Below, piece by piece: positions 6,269 to 15,442 of a stretch of DNA of 39,958 nucleotides (positions within the stretch are counted from its first letter, which is position 1; each line of letters opens with the position of its first letter). The position numbers and the translations under genes are program-made. The DNA comes from a virus, in IMG/VR virus record IMGVR_UViG_3300025128_000115, positions 1-39,958 of that record; one strand, written 5' to 3'. A model generated the notes under the pieces. That model saw nothing but the letters and a program-made list of their open reading frames with translations. It made no database searches and was not told where the DNA came from.

Positions 6269-8509
6269 CTGTCGCATAGCTATCTCTCGATCCTTTTCTT
6301 CTGGAAGGATAGTAGCTGACGCTAACTGCATTGGGTTGAGATCTGGCTCAAACGCTGGTGTTGCTATGTCTGGCATTTGAAAGTCTTGTATTTGACCTCT
6401 TAAATCCTCTGTTACAGGTGTGCCCATGTAAGGTCTGTTTTTTTCTTCTGTTACCTCTTCAACACCCTCAACTATTGTCCTAGCTCCAGTTTGTTTTATT
6501 CCGTATTCTGCCTTGTTAAAAACATTATAGATCTCATCTATTGTTTTTGTTGCATCTGGGTCAATTAAAAGATCAGCCATTTTTTTCATGTATGCTTCTT
6601 TCTGTTGTATAGCTACTCCTCTTGTTAAGTCATCGCCAACTTGTCCAGACAAAATGCGACCGGGAAATCTTGCTATTGAAAGACCTAAATTTAAGGCTTT
6701 TGTGCTCATGCTTTTAGCTTCTTTTGTTATAACCTCTTCCATCGCCCCAAAAGGCTGTGTTGAAGAATAACCTCTTGGAACCTTATTAAAAGCTAAACCC
6801 ATAAAGTCCATCATCTTTGACCAATTTGCAAACTCTTCTGGTTCCAGCACCTCTTCCATCATGTTCATAACATTTGATTTAGACATAAACTTTTGAAAAG
6901 CTGGCATGCCACCTTCAAGAGAAGCGTTACTAAACTTGTCTAGGTTTTGCAGTATAAACTCTTTCTTAACATCTGCCCAAGCGTCTGGATCAGCAGTCCT
7001 AAGAAGTCTTTTAGCATTTCTCAAAGATTTAGTAGAAACATTTGGATCAAACAAATTTTTCATTGCTGTTGCAGTTTGTTTATCGGTCATCAACTTTGAT
7101 AGTCTCCCGATAGCGCTTTTTTCTATTTGTAACATTGCTGGCTTGTTTGGGTCCCAAACTCTTCTGGCTAATCTATAAAGTGGCTCCGCTTCATCCATGA
7201 TCGAAGTTAAGTCCTCCATAACTCCCAACATATTGCCAAAGTCATCTGTACCTTTTTTCTTCATTTTCGTTAAAAGTTCTTGCATGCCACTGGTTCTTCT
7301 CTGATCTAAAGATGATAAGTCGTCAATTAAATTTCCATCTGCATCAAAAAACATTTTTTTAAGTTTTGTGAAATTCTTAATGGTTGCCTCTGAAGGAGAA
7401 ATGGTATTTAAAAGCTCCCCAGTTTCTTTATCAAAAATTTTGCCATCTAATATGTTGTCAATTTGTTTAACAACTGATTGGACATTATCTACCTTGATTC
7501 CGTCTGGTACATTTTTAATATAATCGTATAGTCTCCTTGCCCTTGTCTTTCTTCTCTTAACAAGCTCATCAATTGTAAACTGACTGGCTTTTTGTATCCT
7601 TGTGTTTATGTCTCCAATTGTTTTTCCAGAACCAATGTTGTCTGCAAAAAGCTCAACCGCTTCCCTAACCTGTAAAGCTCTGCTTCCATAAAATTGTCTA
7701 ATATTTGTTACTTGTGGTTGTGCAGATAGAAAATATTGAATGCCAACTCCTTTGTTTACTATTTCACCAGCCTCTGCTGCGGTTAAATCAATTCCCATTT
7801 TCCCAGCCTCTTGTATAATTGTGCTTGCGTCTTCTCTAAGCTCAACCAAGTATCTTAAAGAATCTTCTCTGCCTAAAAACTTGTTGACTATCTTTCGTGT
7901 TGGACCCATTCCAAAAGGAATTGCAGAAAAAGAGCTAGATATACCGAGATCACGAATTGCTGTTGAAACCTCCTCTGGTGGCAAATTATAAAACTGGTCG
8001 ATTAATGCAGCTCTTCCTGTTCTGGCTACGCCACCTATTACGAGATTCCCACCAATACCACCAACAGCAGTGGCTCCCAAAATTGTAGCGCCAGCAACCC
8101 AAGGATTTTTTGGACCTCTGGCTGCAAGCTCTAATCCTTTTTGAAAACCTTTTTGTGCGCCAACAATACCGCCAGCGACATCCGCAACAAAAGTGCTGGC
8201 TGGAACAAGATTTGGAACAATCTTATCCCCAAAAACGCCATAACCAGCTAAATCTGGAAACTCTTTTTGCCAATCTCCAGTGCTATCATCCCAATAAAGA
8301 AGATCTCCTTGGTCATTAACTTTGTATTTAAAAGGAGCATTTGGATTATCTGGGAACCTTTCAGAAGCCAAATAGTCAATCATGGCATCTTGGTTCATAA
8401 ACAAATTTGACCTTGTTTTACGCAACATGTAATTATCGCTGGCTTGATTAATTTTCTGTTGCTTTAAAACTGTGTTTTTAAAGGTCTCTTGGTCATCGAC
8501 AATTCCCAT
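6242..8509 (-). CDS. Large virion protein, probable ejection/internal protein
   Basis: A 755-residue protein, the last gene of the late region. Residues of about 105-180 form hydrophobic Gly/Ala-rich segments (VADVAGGIVGA and ATILGATAVGGIGGNL) of the sort found in proteins that insert in the host membrane during DNA ejection. The remainder is long, helical and charged. No lytic transglycosylase or other enzyme motif is visible. Position after the tail-hub and other large low-complexity proteins is the usual place for internal virion proteins of podoviruses. The assignment is by context and composition, not by homology. Confidence 0.55.
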   Translation of the reverse strand: MGIVDDQETFKNTVLKQQKINQASDNYMLRKTRSNLFMNQDAMIDYLASERFPDNPNAPFKYKVNDQGDLLYWDDSTGDWQKEFPDLAGYGVFGDKIVPNLVPASTFVADVAGGIVGAQKGFQKGLELAARGPKNPWVAGATILGATAVGGIGGNLVIGGVARTGRAALIDQFYNLPPEEVSTAIRDLGISSSFSAIPFGMGPTRKIVNKFLGREDSLRYLVELREDASTIIQEAGKMGIDLTAAEAGEIVNKGVGIQYFLSAQPQVTNIRQFYGSRALQVREAVELFADNIGSGKTIGDINTRIQKASQFTIDELVKRRKTRARRLYDYIKNVPDGIKVDNVQSVVKQIDNILDGKIFDKETGELLNTISPSEATIKNFTKLKKMFFDADGNLIDDLSSLDQRRTSGMQELLTKMKKKGTDDFGNMLGVMEDLTSIMDEAEPLYRLARRVWDPNKPAMLQIEKSAIGRLSKLMTDKQTATAMKNLFDPNVSTKSLRNAKRLLRTADPDAWADVKKEFILQNLDKFSNASLEGGMPAFQKFMSKSNVMNMMEEVLEPEEFANWSKMMDFMGLAFNKVPRGYSSTQPFGAMEEVITKEAKSMSTKALNLGLSIARFPGRILSGQVGDDLTRGVAIQQKEAYMKKMADLLIDPDATKTIDEIYNVFNKAEYGIKQTGARTIVEGVEEVTEEKNRPYMGTPVTEDLRGQIQDFQMPDIATPAFEPDLNPMQLASATILPEEKDREIAMRQLGGIGSLV

Positions 8510-8511
8510 AG

Positions 8512-10113
8512 TTATAAACTCGCTATTTGTCTATTAATATCCGCTAATAATTGGTTGGCACTTTCTAATTCATCATCGTCATATTCTTTATTATTTATCT
8601 TGCTAATTATATTATCTCTCTGCGCCTCTAATTCTGATCTTGTGCTATTAATAACAGTAGGCGCATTAGAGCTTGGTGGTGGTCCGTCTTTACCGCTTTC
8701 ATACCATTGTTTAACTTTTTTATAGTTTTCTATATCCGCCCTTTCAAGTAAAGATTGTTTTTCATCTTTACTAAACAATGCGTTGTCTTTTTTCCATTTT
8801 ATTGCAAACAAGTCTAAATCATCTTTTACTTGTTTAGCGGTGCGCTTTACTCCAGATTCTTCAGCAAAGTCTTCTATTCTTCTTTTTTCCACCATATATG
8901 CTTCAGCAAACTCTTCCTGTCTATTTGCTATTCTGTCCATATAGCCCAACATTTCAAGATAACCAGCATAAGTTCTGCCCATTGTTGGCGCTGCTTGTAA
9001 AAACATTTCCATCTCTCTGTTTGAAATAGCACCTTTGGTTAAAGCCACAGTTGCCATTGCAAAACCAACTCCCAACTGATTTCCCAAGTCTTCTTTGGCA
9101 AGCCTGTCCATATTAACAACTCCCAAGTCCAAACCAGCCATAAAGTTTCTTATAGGGTTTGTTAGTTGGGGAACCAAACCAAACCTTTCTGGATAGAGCC
9201 CATTTTCTGTTAGTTTACTAGCATTGTCTCTAGCTTGCGTTATTGTATCTCTAGTTGATGAGGCTGCCAGCGATTCTTCCAAAATTTTGTCTTGAAATGC
9301 TCTCTGTGATTTATCAGCTTCCTTGTCTCCAGTAGTCTCTGTCGTCTGGTCTATGTTTACAACACTGCTAGGATCTTTTTTAATTACCCAACCAGAACCA
9401 GTCAACGCATCTATTACGCCCCTATTTGTCGAGTTATCTCTCTTGCTAACAAAAGATGGAGAACCAATCGTTTCTTCTCTGCCCAACAATCTATTTGTTT
9501 CTTCGGTAACAACGCCCTCAAGGTATAAATGCTCTTTAGGATCGTTTGCATCTTTAATTCTTTGTAATGCTATTTGATTTAAAAAATCTTCAGCCTTTTG
9601 TTCATCTTGCATAGCTAATTGAGCAGCTTGCAATCCCATTTGTTGCATAGATTTCCGATTCTCTGCTTCAGCAGCTCTCATTCTTTCAGAAGCTCTTGTA
9701 AAACCAACACCCAGTCCTGTGTAAGCCGAAGCACCACCAGTGTTTGGTGTGGATAATAAACCAGCACCTAACTCACTAGCCAGATCAAAAAAACTCATCT
9801 TAGGCGCTTGATACATATAAGGAGACAGTCGCTCTTGATACTTCTCTACATTGGTATCAAAATCACCGCCCATCGCAGTTATTTGCGCCTTTCTTTGTTC
9901 TTGTTCAAGTTTAGCTCGTTGAGCCAACATTTCTTGAAGATAAGCAAACTGCTCGTCTGGAGATATTCGATCATCTGCATCCTCTGTCAAACTTCTTTCT
10001 TCTGGTATCGGTGGACCCATAATCTGTATTTCTGGTCTTCTGCCTTGAACAGTAATCTCGTCTATCACGCTATTATCAACAGCAGTTGGGTCTCTGTAAA
10101 TGTCTATAGCCAT
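8512..10113 (-). CDS. Virion protein, probable ejection complex member
   Basis: A 533-residue protein located 2 bases upstream of the 755-residue gene. The N-terminal 60 residues are acidic and disordered-looking; residues 60-190 are coiled-coil-like (QEMLAQRAKLEQEQRKAQ) and include a Gly-rich patch. The C-terminal half contains VALTKGAISNREMEMFLQAAP and long helices, a pattern often annotated as a structural protein in marine phages. It is likely to be packaged and ejected with DNA. No enzyme motif is seen. Confidence 0.5.
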   Translation of the reverse strand: MAIDIYRDPTAVDNSVIDEITVQGRRPEIQIMGPPIPEERSLTEDADDRISPDEQFAYLQEMLAQRAKLEQEQRKAQITAMGGDFDTNVEKYQERLSPYMYQAPKMSFFDLASELGAGLLSTPNTGGASAYTGLGVGFTRASERMRAAEAENRKSMQQMGLQAAQLAMQDEQKAEDFLNQIALQRIKDANDPKEHLYLEGVVTEETNRLLGREETIGSPSFVSKRDNSTNRGVIDALTGSGWVIKKDPSSVVNIDQTTETTGDKEADKSQRAFQDKILEESLAASSTRDTITQARDNASKLTENGLYPERFGLVPQLTNPIRNFMAGLDLGVVNMDRLAKEDLGNQLGVGFAMATVALTKGAISNREMEMFLQAAPTMGRTYAGYLEMLGYMDRIANRQEEFAEAYMVEKRRIEDFAEESGVKRTAKQVKDDLDLFAIKWKKDNALFSKDEKQSLLERADIENYKKVKQWYESGKDGPPPSSNAPTVINSTRSELEAQRDNIISKINNKEYDDDELESANQLLADINRQIASL

Positions 10114-11534
10114 TAGATGTTATAAGGCGTTTGGTTTTGATTGTTACCTTGGTTAAAGAAATTGCCCAGAGCTCCCAGTGTGCTTAAACCAACACCCAAG
10201 CCAGCTTGTAATGCACTGGGCTGTGGAGCGTAGGTTGTTGTTGTTTGTTGTTGTCCGCTTGGCACTGTCTGAACAAAAGGCAACAGCGATTGGTATTGAG
10301 CCAATGGCGCTTGTTGTGCTTGTAGAGCGTTTGCTCTTTGAGCTTCTAGTTGTTGTTGTGCTAATTGTTGTTGCATTCCGCCAGTGCCTAGCAATTGGTT
10401 TGCACCAAATGCTCCAGCTTGTTGCGCTTGTCCACCAAGGTTCTGTAAATTAGAACCCAAGCCCATTTGTGCTTGAGCTCTTTGTTGTCCTATTTGGGCT
10501 TCAAGACCGCCTAAATTGCTAAGAGCACCAGCTTGTGTTTGTTGTGCACCAAATCGAGTGCCAGCCAATGAGCTTAATCCAGACGCTAAACCGCTTTGCG
10601 CTCCCAATTGTTGACCAGCTAGACCAGTCAATGTACCAGTTAGGTTTTGTCCAGCACCCAGTCTTGATCCAGCCATACCAGCTAAACCAGATGAGGCAGC
10701 TCTTCTAGCTGCTTGTTGTCTAGCAAATTCGCCCATTCCCATCTGCTGTGCTTGTGAGAAGCCACCAGATCTAATATTAGCTAATGACTGACCTAGACCC
10801 CTACCTAGTGCTTCTCTTCGTTCTGAAGCGCCTAAACGAGCTCTTGATCCAAATGCTGACTCTCCGCCTGTCTGAATATCTCTAGCTCGTTGTGCCATAT
10901 CTTGTTTGTCACCAGCTTTCATAACATCTTCGATGGTTTGCTGAACGACACGATCTTCATACGGATCATAAAATTGTTGTGCCATTGATGGATCGTAAGC
11001 ACCAGTGGTTTGTCTTAATAAGTCTTCTGATTCACCCAAACGAGTGCCATAACCAGCAACATCACCCATAGCCCTGCCACCCAAAGCGCCCAATTGCGTT
11101 CCAAAAGCGCTAGTAGCGCCTCTTTGTATGGATTCTATATCACCTAATTGACCTTGTAGTGAGCCAACACCACCCTGAATAGCACCTAGAGATTGTAGCT
11201 CTCTCATTCTAGCTTGATCTAATCCAGAACCAAGCTCTCCTATAGATGCACGATAAGCTGATTCAGCATCACTCAAATAAGGTTGTTGTATGCCAGCTTG
11301 TTCTCTGGTCATTTGCATGGCTCTTAACTGGTCTTCTGACAGCCCAGCTACTTCTTGTGGAATAACTCTAGGTCTGCCTTGTTCGTCATAGAAAGTTCTT
11401 TCGGCTGCTCTAAAAGCACCGGGTATGAAACCGCCTTGACCATCTAAACCAAACAACAGCTCTCTGGTTAATGGGTCAACGCCTGTTTCAATACGATTTA
11501 TACCACTAACATAAGGATCTTGTGTCTCAGGCAT
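10113..11534 (-). CDS. Gln/Gly/Ala-rich virion protein
   Basis: A 473-residue protein started at ATG 11534, which follows GGGAGCAGAG and overlaps the upstream stop; an earlier in-frame ATG at 11555 lies deeper in the upstream gene and lacks a better ribosome-binding site. From about residue 130 it is almost entirely Gly, Ala, Gln, Leu and Ser in imperfect repeats of the type GLAGQQLGAQSGLASGLSS. The C-terminus has a hydrophobic LQAGLGVGLSTLGALGNFF segment. Such proteins in podovirus-like genomes are candidates for the membrane-spanning ejection channel. Function is inferred from composition and position. Confidence 0.55.
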   Translation of the reverse strand: MPETQDPYVSGINRIETGVDPLTRELLFGLDGQGGFIPGAFRAAERTFYDEQGRPRVIPQEVAGLSEDQLRAMQMTREQAGIQQPYLSDAESAYRASIGELGSGLDQARMRELQSLGAIQGGVGSLQGQLGDIESIQRGATSAFGTQLGALGGRAMGDVAGYGTRLGESEDLLRQTTGAYDPSMAQQFYDPYEDRVVQQTIEDVMKAGDKQDMAQRARDIQTGGESAFGSRARLGASERREALGRGLGQSLANIRSGGFSQAQQMGMGEFARQQAARRAASSGLAGMAGSRLGAGQNLTGTLTGLAGQQLGAQSGLASGLSSLAGTRFGAQQTQAGALSNLGGLEAQIGQQRAQAQMGLGSNLQNLGGQAQQAGAFGANQLLGTGGMQQQLAQQQLEAQRANALQAQQAPLAQYQSLLPFVQTVPSGQQQTTTTYAPQPSALQAGLGVGLSTLGALGNFFNQGNNQNQTPYNI

Positions 11535-14500
11535 TAGCTCTGCTCCCAAATTCATCCATCAAACCATACATTAATTGCGTTCCACGCTCTCTGTCTTCGC
11601 CAAGACTGGGCACTAAATTAATAATGCCACCTTGATTCTTCTGCATCACATAACTTCCAGCACCTCTAACACCTCTGCCTGTCATCACAAACTCACCATC
11701 TGACAACATCGCTGGTATCTCATCACTGGTTTCAGTACCTATTCCATTAATGTGCCCATTCATTGGTTGAAAGTCTTGCATGGCAACAGCGCCACCATTA
11801 GCAAATCCTCTAGCATTAGGCATTGAAAGATAAGGACCATAACCTGAACCTAAAATTGGCGGCACTGATCTTTTTGCCATTTGAGCCATGCCACCCATAT
11901 TCATGCCACGAACCTTCCTGCGAGGTCTTCTTCTTATCTTTTCAGTAATACTGGACAATCCACCAACAGGTCTTTCAGGAATATTAGGCATAGGAAACAT
12001 TACTGAAGGAATAGGCATAGTTTCCAATTGTTGTATTATTTCAGGCGGAAGCATCGGTATTACTTGTTGTACTACTTCTGGAGGCAACGAAGGCATTACT
12101 TGTTTTATTTGTTCAGTAGGCAATGAAGGTATTACTTGTTGTACTACTTCTGGAGGCAACGAAGGCATTACTTGTTTTATTTGTTCAGTAGGCAACGAAG
12201 GCATTACTTGTTTTATTTGTTCAGTAGGCAACGAAGGTATTACTTGTTTTATTTGTTCAGTAGGCAACGAAGGTATTACTTGTTTTACTTTTTCTACTAC
12301 CGCAGGAGCCATAGGCATAGTCATAGGTTTGTCGCTTAGTCCCATTGGTGGGGGCTGTCCTACATTCGGATCAAAAGAGGGTGGTGGTGTACCAATTCTA
12401 GGTGGTCTAACTTCACGAATTGGTTCAGGAGTGCCTTGCGCTGGCATCACTGCGTTATATAAGGATAAAACGTCTGGTGGAGATCCTTTATTACCCCTTT
12501 CAGGTTTATCGCTTGGTCCTAAAGGTATTGAAGGCATTGGTGTACCAATTCTAGGTGGTCTAACTGATCTTCCTAATGGAACGCTGGGAGAAGCAGAAGG
12601 CAAAGGAGAAACATAAGGAGTGCCATCAGGGTTTAAACCCATAGGTGTCGGCTCTGGTGCGGGAACTATTGGTGATTCATAGGGATTTAGACCCATAGGA
12701 TATGGTGGCGGTGTACCAACAGGCTCTGGAATCCGAATATTGCCTTGGTTAAGCAGCTTTCTGCCAACGCTCATAGGTCTATCACTCGGTCCCAAAGGTA
12801 ATGAAGGTAACGGTCTGCCAATTCTGGGCGGTGGTTGTCCTAAATTTGGATCAAATGGTGGTGGTGGTGTACCAATTCTAGGTTTGTCAATGTCCATTGG
12901 TCTTCTAGGTGGTATAGGGAAAGGCTTACCACTTGGTCCAACAGTAGGCGTGTCTGGTGGTATTATAGGTGTGTCAGGGCGTGTCGGTTTCCATCCTTGA
13001 GGTTTATACCAAAATGGATCTATCCAATAAGGAGTAGATGAAAAACGCATTGGGTCTTTGCTCCATGCTTCTTGGTCTATTCTTAGCTTTTCTAATTGTT
13101 CTGGTGAGGGTCCACCTTGTCCCATATAAGGGTCTTGAGGTGTTGTTGGCGGAGCTGGTTGTGTTGGAGTGGGCATAGGTCCTTGTTCTAATGGGTGAAC
13201 AAATGGTCTTGAATCTACTGGTATAGGCTGTGGTGACTGTGGATCAGGAGTAAACGGAATAGGTCTATCGCTTGGTCCTAAAGGAACGCTGGGAGAAGCA
13301 GCCAATGGTGATGAAGGCGGTGGAGTTGGCGTTTCAATATTTTCACGCATTGCATCTTTCGCTGCAAGATAGTTTTCTGGAATTTCAAAATTTATAGGTG
13401 CTGGTGGTAACGGCATCATAGATGGTACCGCAACTGGTCTTAGCACCTGCATTGGAACACCTCTTACTTCACCGCCATAAGCAGCGTTTATTGGAAGGAT
13501 AGTAGCTGATTCATCAAGCGGTTTTCCACCACTTAGCTCTGGAATTGTGCCTCTTGGCAACAAACCAAACTCAACTGGGTTCGGGGCTTCTTGCCCCATT
13601 CTTCTAGCTATCTCAGCTTCTATATTAAATCTTCCTGTTGGACCCATCGCTGTCATTGGTGTGATCGGCACTCCTTTCATGTTCTTAGTGTCTTCGTAAG
13701 CCAGTTTGCCTAAACTAGCAGCTAAAGCTCCAATTCCAGCCATGCCTAGCGCATTACCCAAGCCGCCACCGCCACCGCCAAGTAAACCGCCACCGCCAAG
13801 CAAGCCACCACCGCCAAGTAGACCACCAGCTCCTGCTACGCCACCACCAGCAGTAGCAGCACCAGCACCACCAGCAATTTGTTGTATTATATTTCCAGTG
13901 TTAGGGTCTATCGAATATCCAGCTTGTTTGACCATATCTGCCCCATAAACATTACCAGCTTGATCGGCATAACCAGTAATCTGTCCAGACGCATTTGTTA
14001 CTGGCTCTAATCCAGCAGCCATACCTTCGGCTCCAAATAAATTTCCTTGTAATCCGCCAGTTAGTCGCTGTATGCCAGAACCAGATCGTGACAACAACTC
14101 ACTTGGATCAGTTGCCCCAAAAGGCAATCCGACCTCACCTGTAATTTTATTAATATATTCCCCAGTATTTGGCTCTAGGATATAATCATCTGGATTTGCT
14201 GATTTAAACACGCCTTTAACATTTGACATCAAGCTATCACCGCCAAACATACTGGTTCCGCTTTTATTAAATAGGTCAGCTATACCACCCTGTCCAGCAA
14301 CACCAGTGTTTGCCCATGCACCAGAAAAGCCACCGCCAGTTTTAAAAGCATCAAAACTTTCTCCAAAGCTAGGTCCAGTTCTTAAAGGACCAGCCACTGA
14401 TAGTAATGCCAGTGGGCTTGCATCGCCTTTTGCGACATCATAAACAGTTAGGGCTTTATCAGCCATTGCTGCTACTGGTTGCCAAGGACCGGGTATAAAT

Positions 14501-15129
14501 TGAGCTATTTTAGCGACTGGTCGTACTATCTTTTTGGCAAACTTGGCTATTTTTTTGAAGAAACCAAACTCTGGAAGCCCTGTGTGTGGGTTTAACTTAA
14601 CCCCACTATCCAGTGCGCCAATCCCTTGTATGACACGACTTTCTGGCATGATGTCGTATTGGTCAAATTTTCTTTCAAGATACGACTCAAACTCTGGGTC
14701 ATCTTCAAGCAATGCTGGCGGAATGATAACATCACCGGGTTCTAAATGAGCTAATACAGTATCCGAACCAGTGCCCATATGTTGTATCTCCATAGCTTGT
14801 TCTGCTAATGGAGCTTGTGCTTGTTGAGCCATTGCTTCAAATGATCCTATAGCCTGTGATTGCTCTTCTGGAGTTAGAGCACCTTGCTCTGCTTCAATCT
14901 CCATCAACAAACGCTGTTTGTCTTCGTCAGTCATTTGACCCACGCCCTGTCCAGCGCTGGCTGGCAGTGGCATTGGTACTGCGTCTGGCTTGTTCCTAGG
15001 GTCATAAGGTCCAGATATAAATTCTGGAGGAGGACCAGAAGGATCATAAGGCAAGTTTTGTACTGGATTTCTTGGTCTGTCGCCAATCAGCGCATCTATT
15101 CTTTGTTGTAATTGTTCGCTTATTGCCAT
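11527..15129 (-). CDS. 1200-residue proline-rich virion protein with tandem repeats
   Basis: The longest gene. It starts at ATG 15129, one base after the 103-residue gene's stop. Residues 120-140 contain DTVLAHLEPGDVIIP, and the C-terminus contains SDEIPAMLSDGEFVMTGRGV, two phrases I associate with large structural proteins of marine podoviruses. The middle has a Gly-rich hairpin-like stretch (GGGLLGG repeated three times), then roughly 450 residues of Pro-rich sequence with recurrent PLGPSDRP and PPRIGTPPP units, then seven 12-residue repeats. It probably joins the tail tip or ejection assembly. Such low-complexity regions may be extended spacers. No enzymatic motif is visible. Confidence 0.6.
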   Translation of the reverse strand: MAISEQLQQRIDALIGDRPRNPVQNLPYDPSGPPPEFISGPYDPRNKPDAVPMPLPASAGQGVGQMTDEDKQRLLMEIEAEQGALTPEEQSQAIGSFEAMAQQAQAPLAEQAMEIQHMGTGSDTVLAHLEPGDVIIPPALLEDDPEFESYLERKFDQYDIMPESRVIQGIGALDSGVKLNPHTGLPEFGFFKKIAKFAKKIVRPVAKIAQFIPGPWQPVAAMADKALTVYDVAKGDASPLALLSVAGPLRTGPSFGESFDAFKTGGGFSGAWANTGVAGQGGIADLFNKSGTSMFGGDSLMSNVKGVFKSANPDDYILEPNTGEYINKITGEVGLPFGATDPSELLSRSGSGIQRLTGGLQGNLFGAEGMAAGLEPVTNASGQITGYADQAGNVYGADMVKQAGYSIDPNTGNIIQQIAGGAGAATAGGGVAGAGGLLGGGGLLGGGGLLGGGGGGLGNALGMAGIGALAASLGKLAYEDTKNMKGVPITPMTAMGPTGRFNIEAEIARRMGQEAPNPVEFGLLPRGTIPELSGGKPLDESATILPINAAYGGEVRGVPMQVLRPVAVPSMMPLPPAPINFEIPENYLAAKDAMRENIETPTPPPSSPLAASPSVPLGPSDRPIPFTPDPQSPQPIPVDSRPFVHPLEQGPMPTPTQPAPPTTPQDPYMGQGGPSPEQLEKLRIDQEAWSKDPMRFSSTPYWIDPFWYKPQGWKPTRPDTPIIPPDTPTVGPSGKPFPIPPRRPMDIDKPRIGTPPPPFDPNLGQPPPRIGRPLPSLPLGPSDRPMSVGRKLLNQGNIRIPEPVGTPPPYPMGLNPYESPIVPAPEPTPMGLNPDGTPYVSPLPSASPSVPLGRSVRPPRIGTPMPSIPLGPSDKPERGNKGSPPDVLSLYNAVMPAQGTPEPIREVRPPRIGTPPPSFDPNVGQPPPMGLSDKPMTMPMAPAVVEKVKQVIPSLPTEQIKQVIPSLPTEQIKQVMPSLPTEQIKQVMPSLPPEVVQQVIPSLPTEQIKQVMPSLPPEVVQQVIPMLPPEIIQQLETMPIPSVMFPMPNIPERPVGGLSSITEKIRRRPRRKVRGMNMGGMAQMAKRSVPPILGSGYGPYLSMPNARGFANGGAVAMQDFQPMNGHINGIGTETSDEIPAMLSDGEFVMTGRGVRGAGSYVMQKNQGGIINLVPSLGEDRERGTQLMYGLMDEFGSRANA
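12028..12279 (-). repeat. Seven tandem 36-bp coding repeats
   Basis: Seven contiguous 12-residue units within the 1200-residue protein. They are of two kinds: V(I/M)PSLPTEQIKQ (units 1, 2, 3 and 5) and V(I/M)PSLPPEVVQQ (units 4 and 6, with a variant in unit 7). The alternation of the two kinds at units 4-6 suggests a two-unit duplication. The near-identity at DNA level points to recent expansion or contraction. Confidence 0.9.
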
Positions 15130-15130
15130 A

Positions 15131-15442
15131 TTAACTCGTTGTTACAGTTACGCTCCCTATACTAAATGTAGCACCCAATCCTACTGGATAGGTTTGATGG
15201 CTATACAAATCCCTTAAAGAATTACCATCAAATGCTTGGTGAATCGCTCTAGTAGTATTAAATATTATAGCACCAGTTGCAAATTGTAATGTATCTATTT
15301 CATCATCGTTGTAGCTGGGCACTTGGTCTGGGTCAATTGCACTCAAGTTAATTTCTAAGATACGGACCAGCCTATTATAGAGCTCTGCTGTGACTGTACC
15401 AGTTTCAGCTAATGGTAAACGAGTGGGTAAAAGTTTGCTCAT
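15131..15442 (-). CDS. Small virion-cluster protein with IGSVTVTTS terminus
   Basis: A 103-residue protein whose ATG overlaps the upstream stop (ATGA). It has a helical N-terminal half (ELYNRLVRILEINLSAID) and a beta-rich C-terminal half that ends IGSVTVTTS. Nearly the same ending occurs in the 105-residue protein at 19453. No known family is recognised; between two large tail genes it is probably a tail component or chaperone. Confidence 0.65.
   Translation of the reverse strand: MSKLLPTRLPLAETGTVTAELYNRLVRILEINLSAIDPDQVPSYNDDEIDTLQFATGAIIFNTTRAIHQAFDGNSLRDLYSHQTYPVGLGATFSIGSVTVTTS

Noticed and set aside
12028-12279. CRISPR array
   Set aside because: The repeats are contiguous 36-bp coding units in frame with no spacers.
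11888-12616. Long plus-strand open frame of 242 codons opposite the proline-rich virion gene
   Set aside because: It mirrors the 36-bp repeats and Pro/Gly codons of the real minus-strand gene, gives a repetitive CFICSVGNEGIT-type product, and has no ribosome-binding site.
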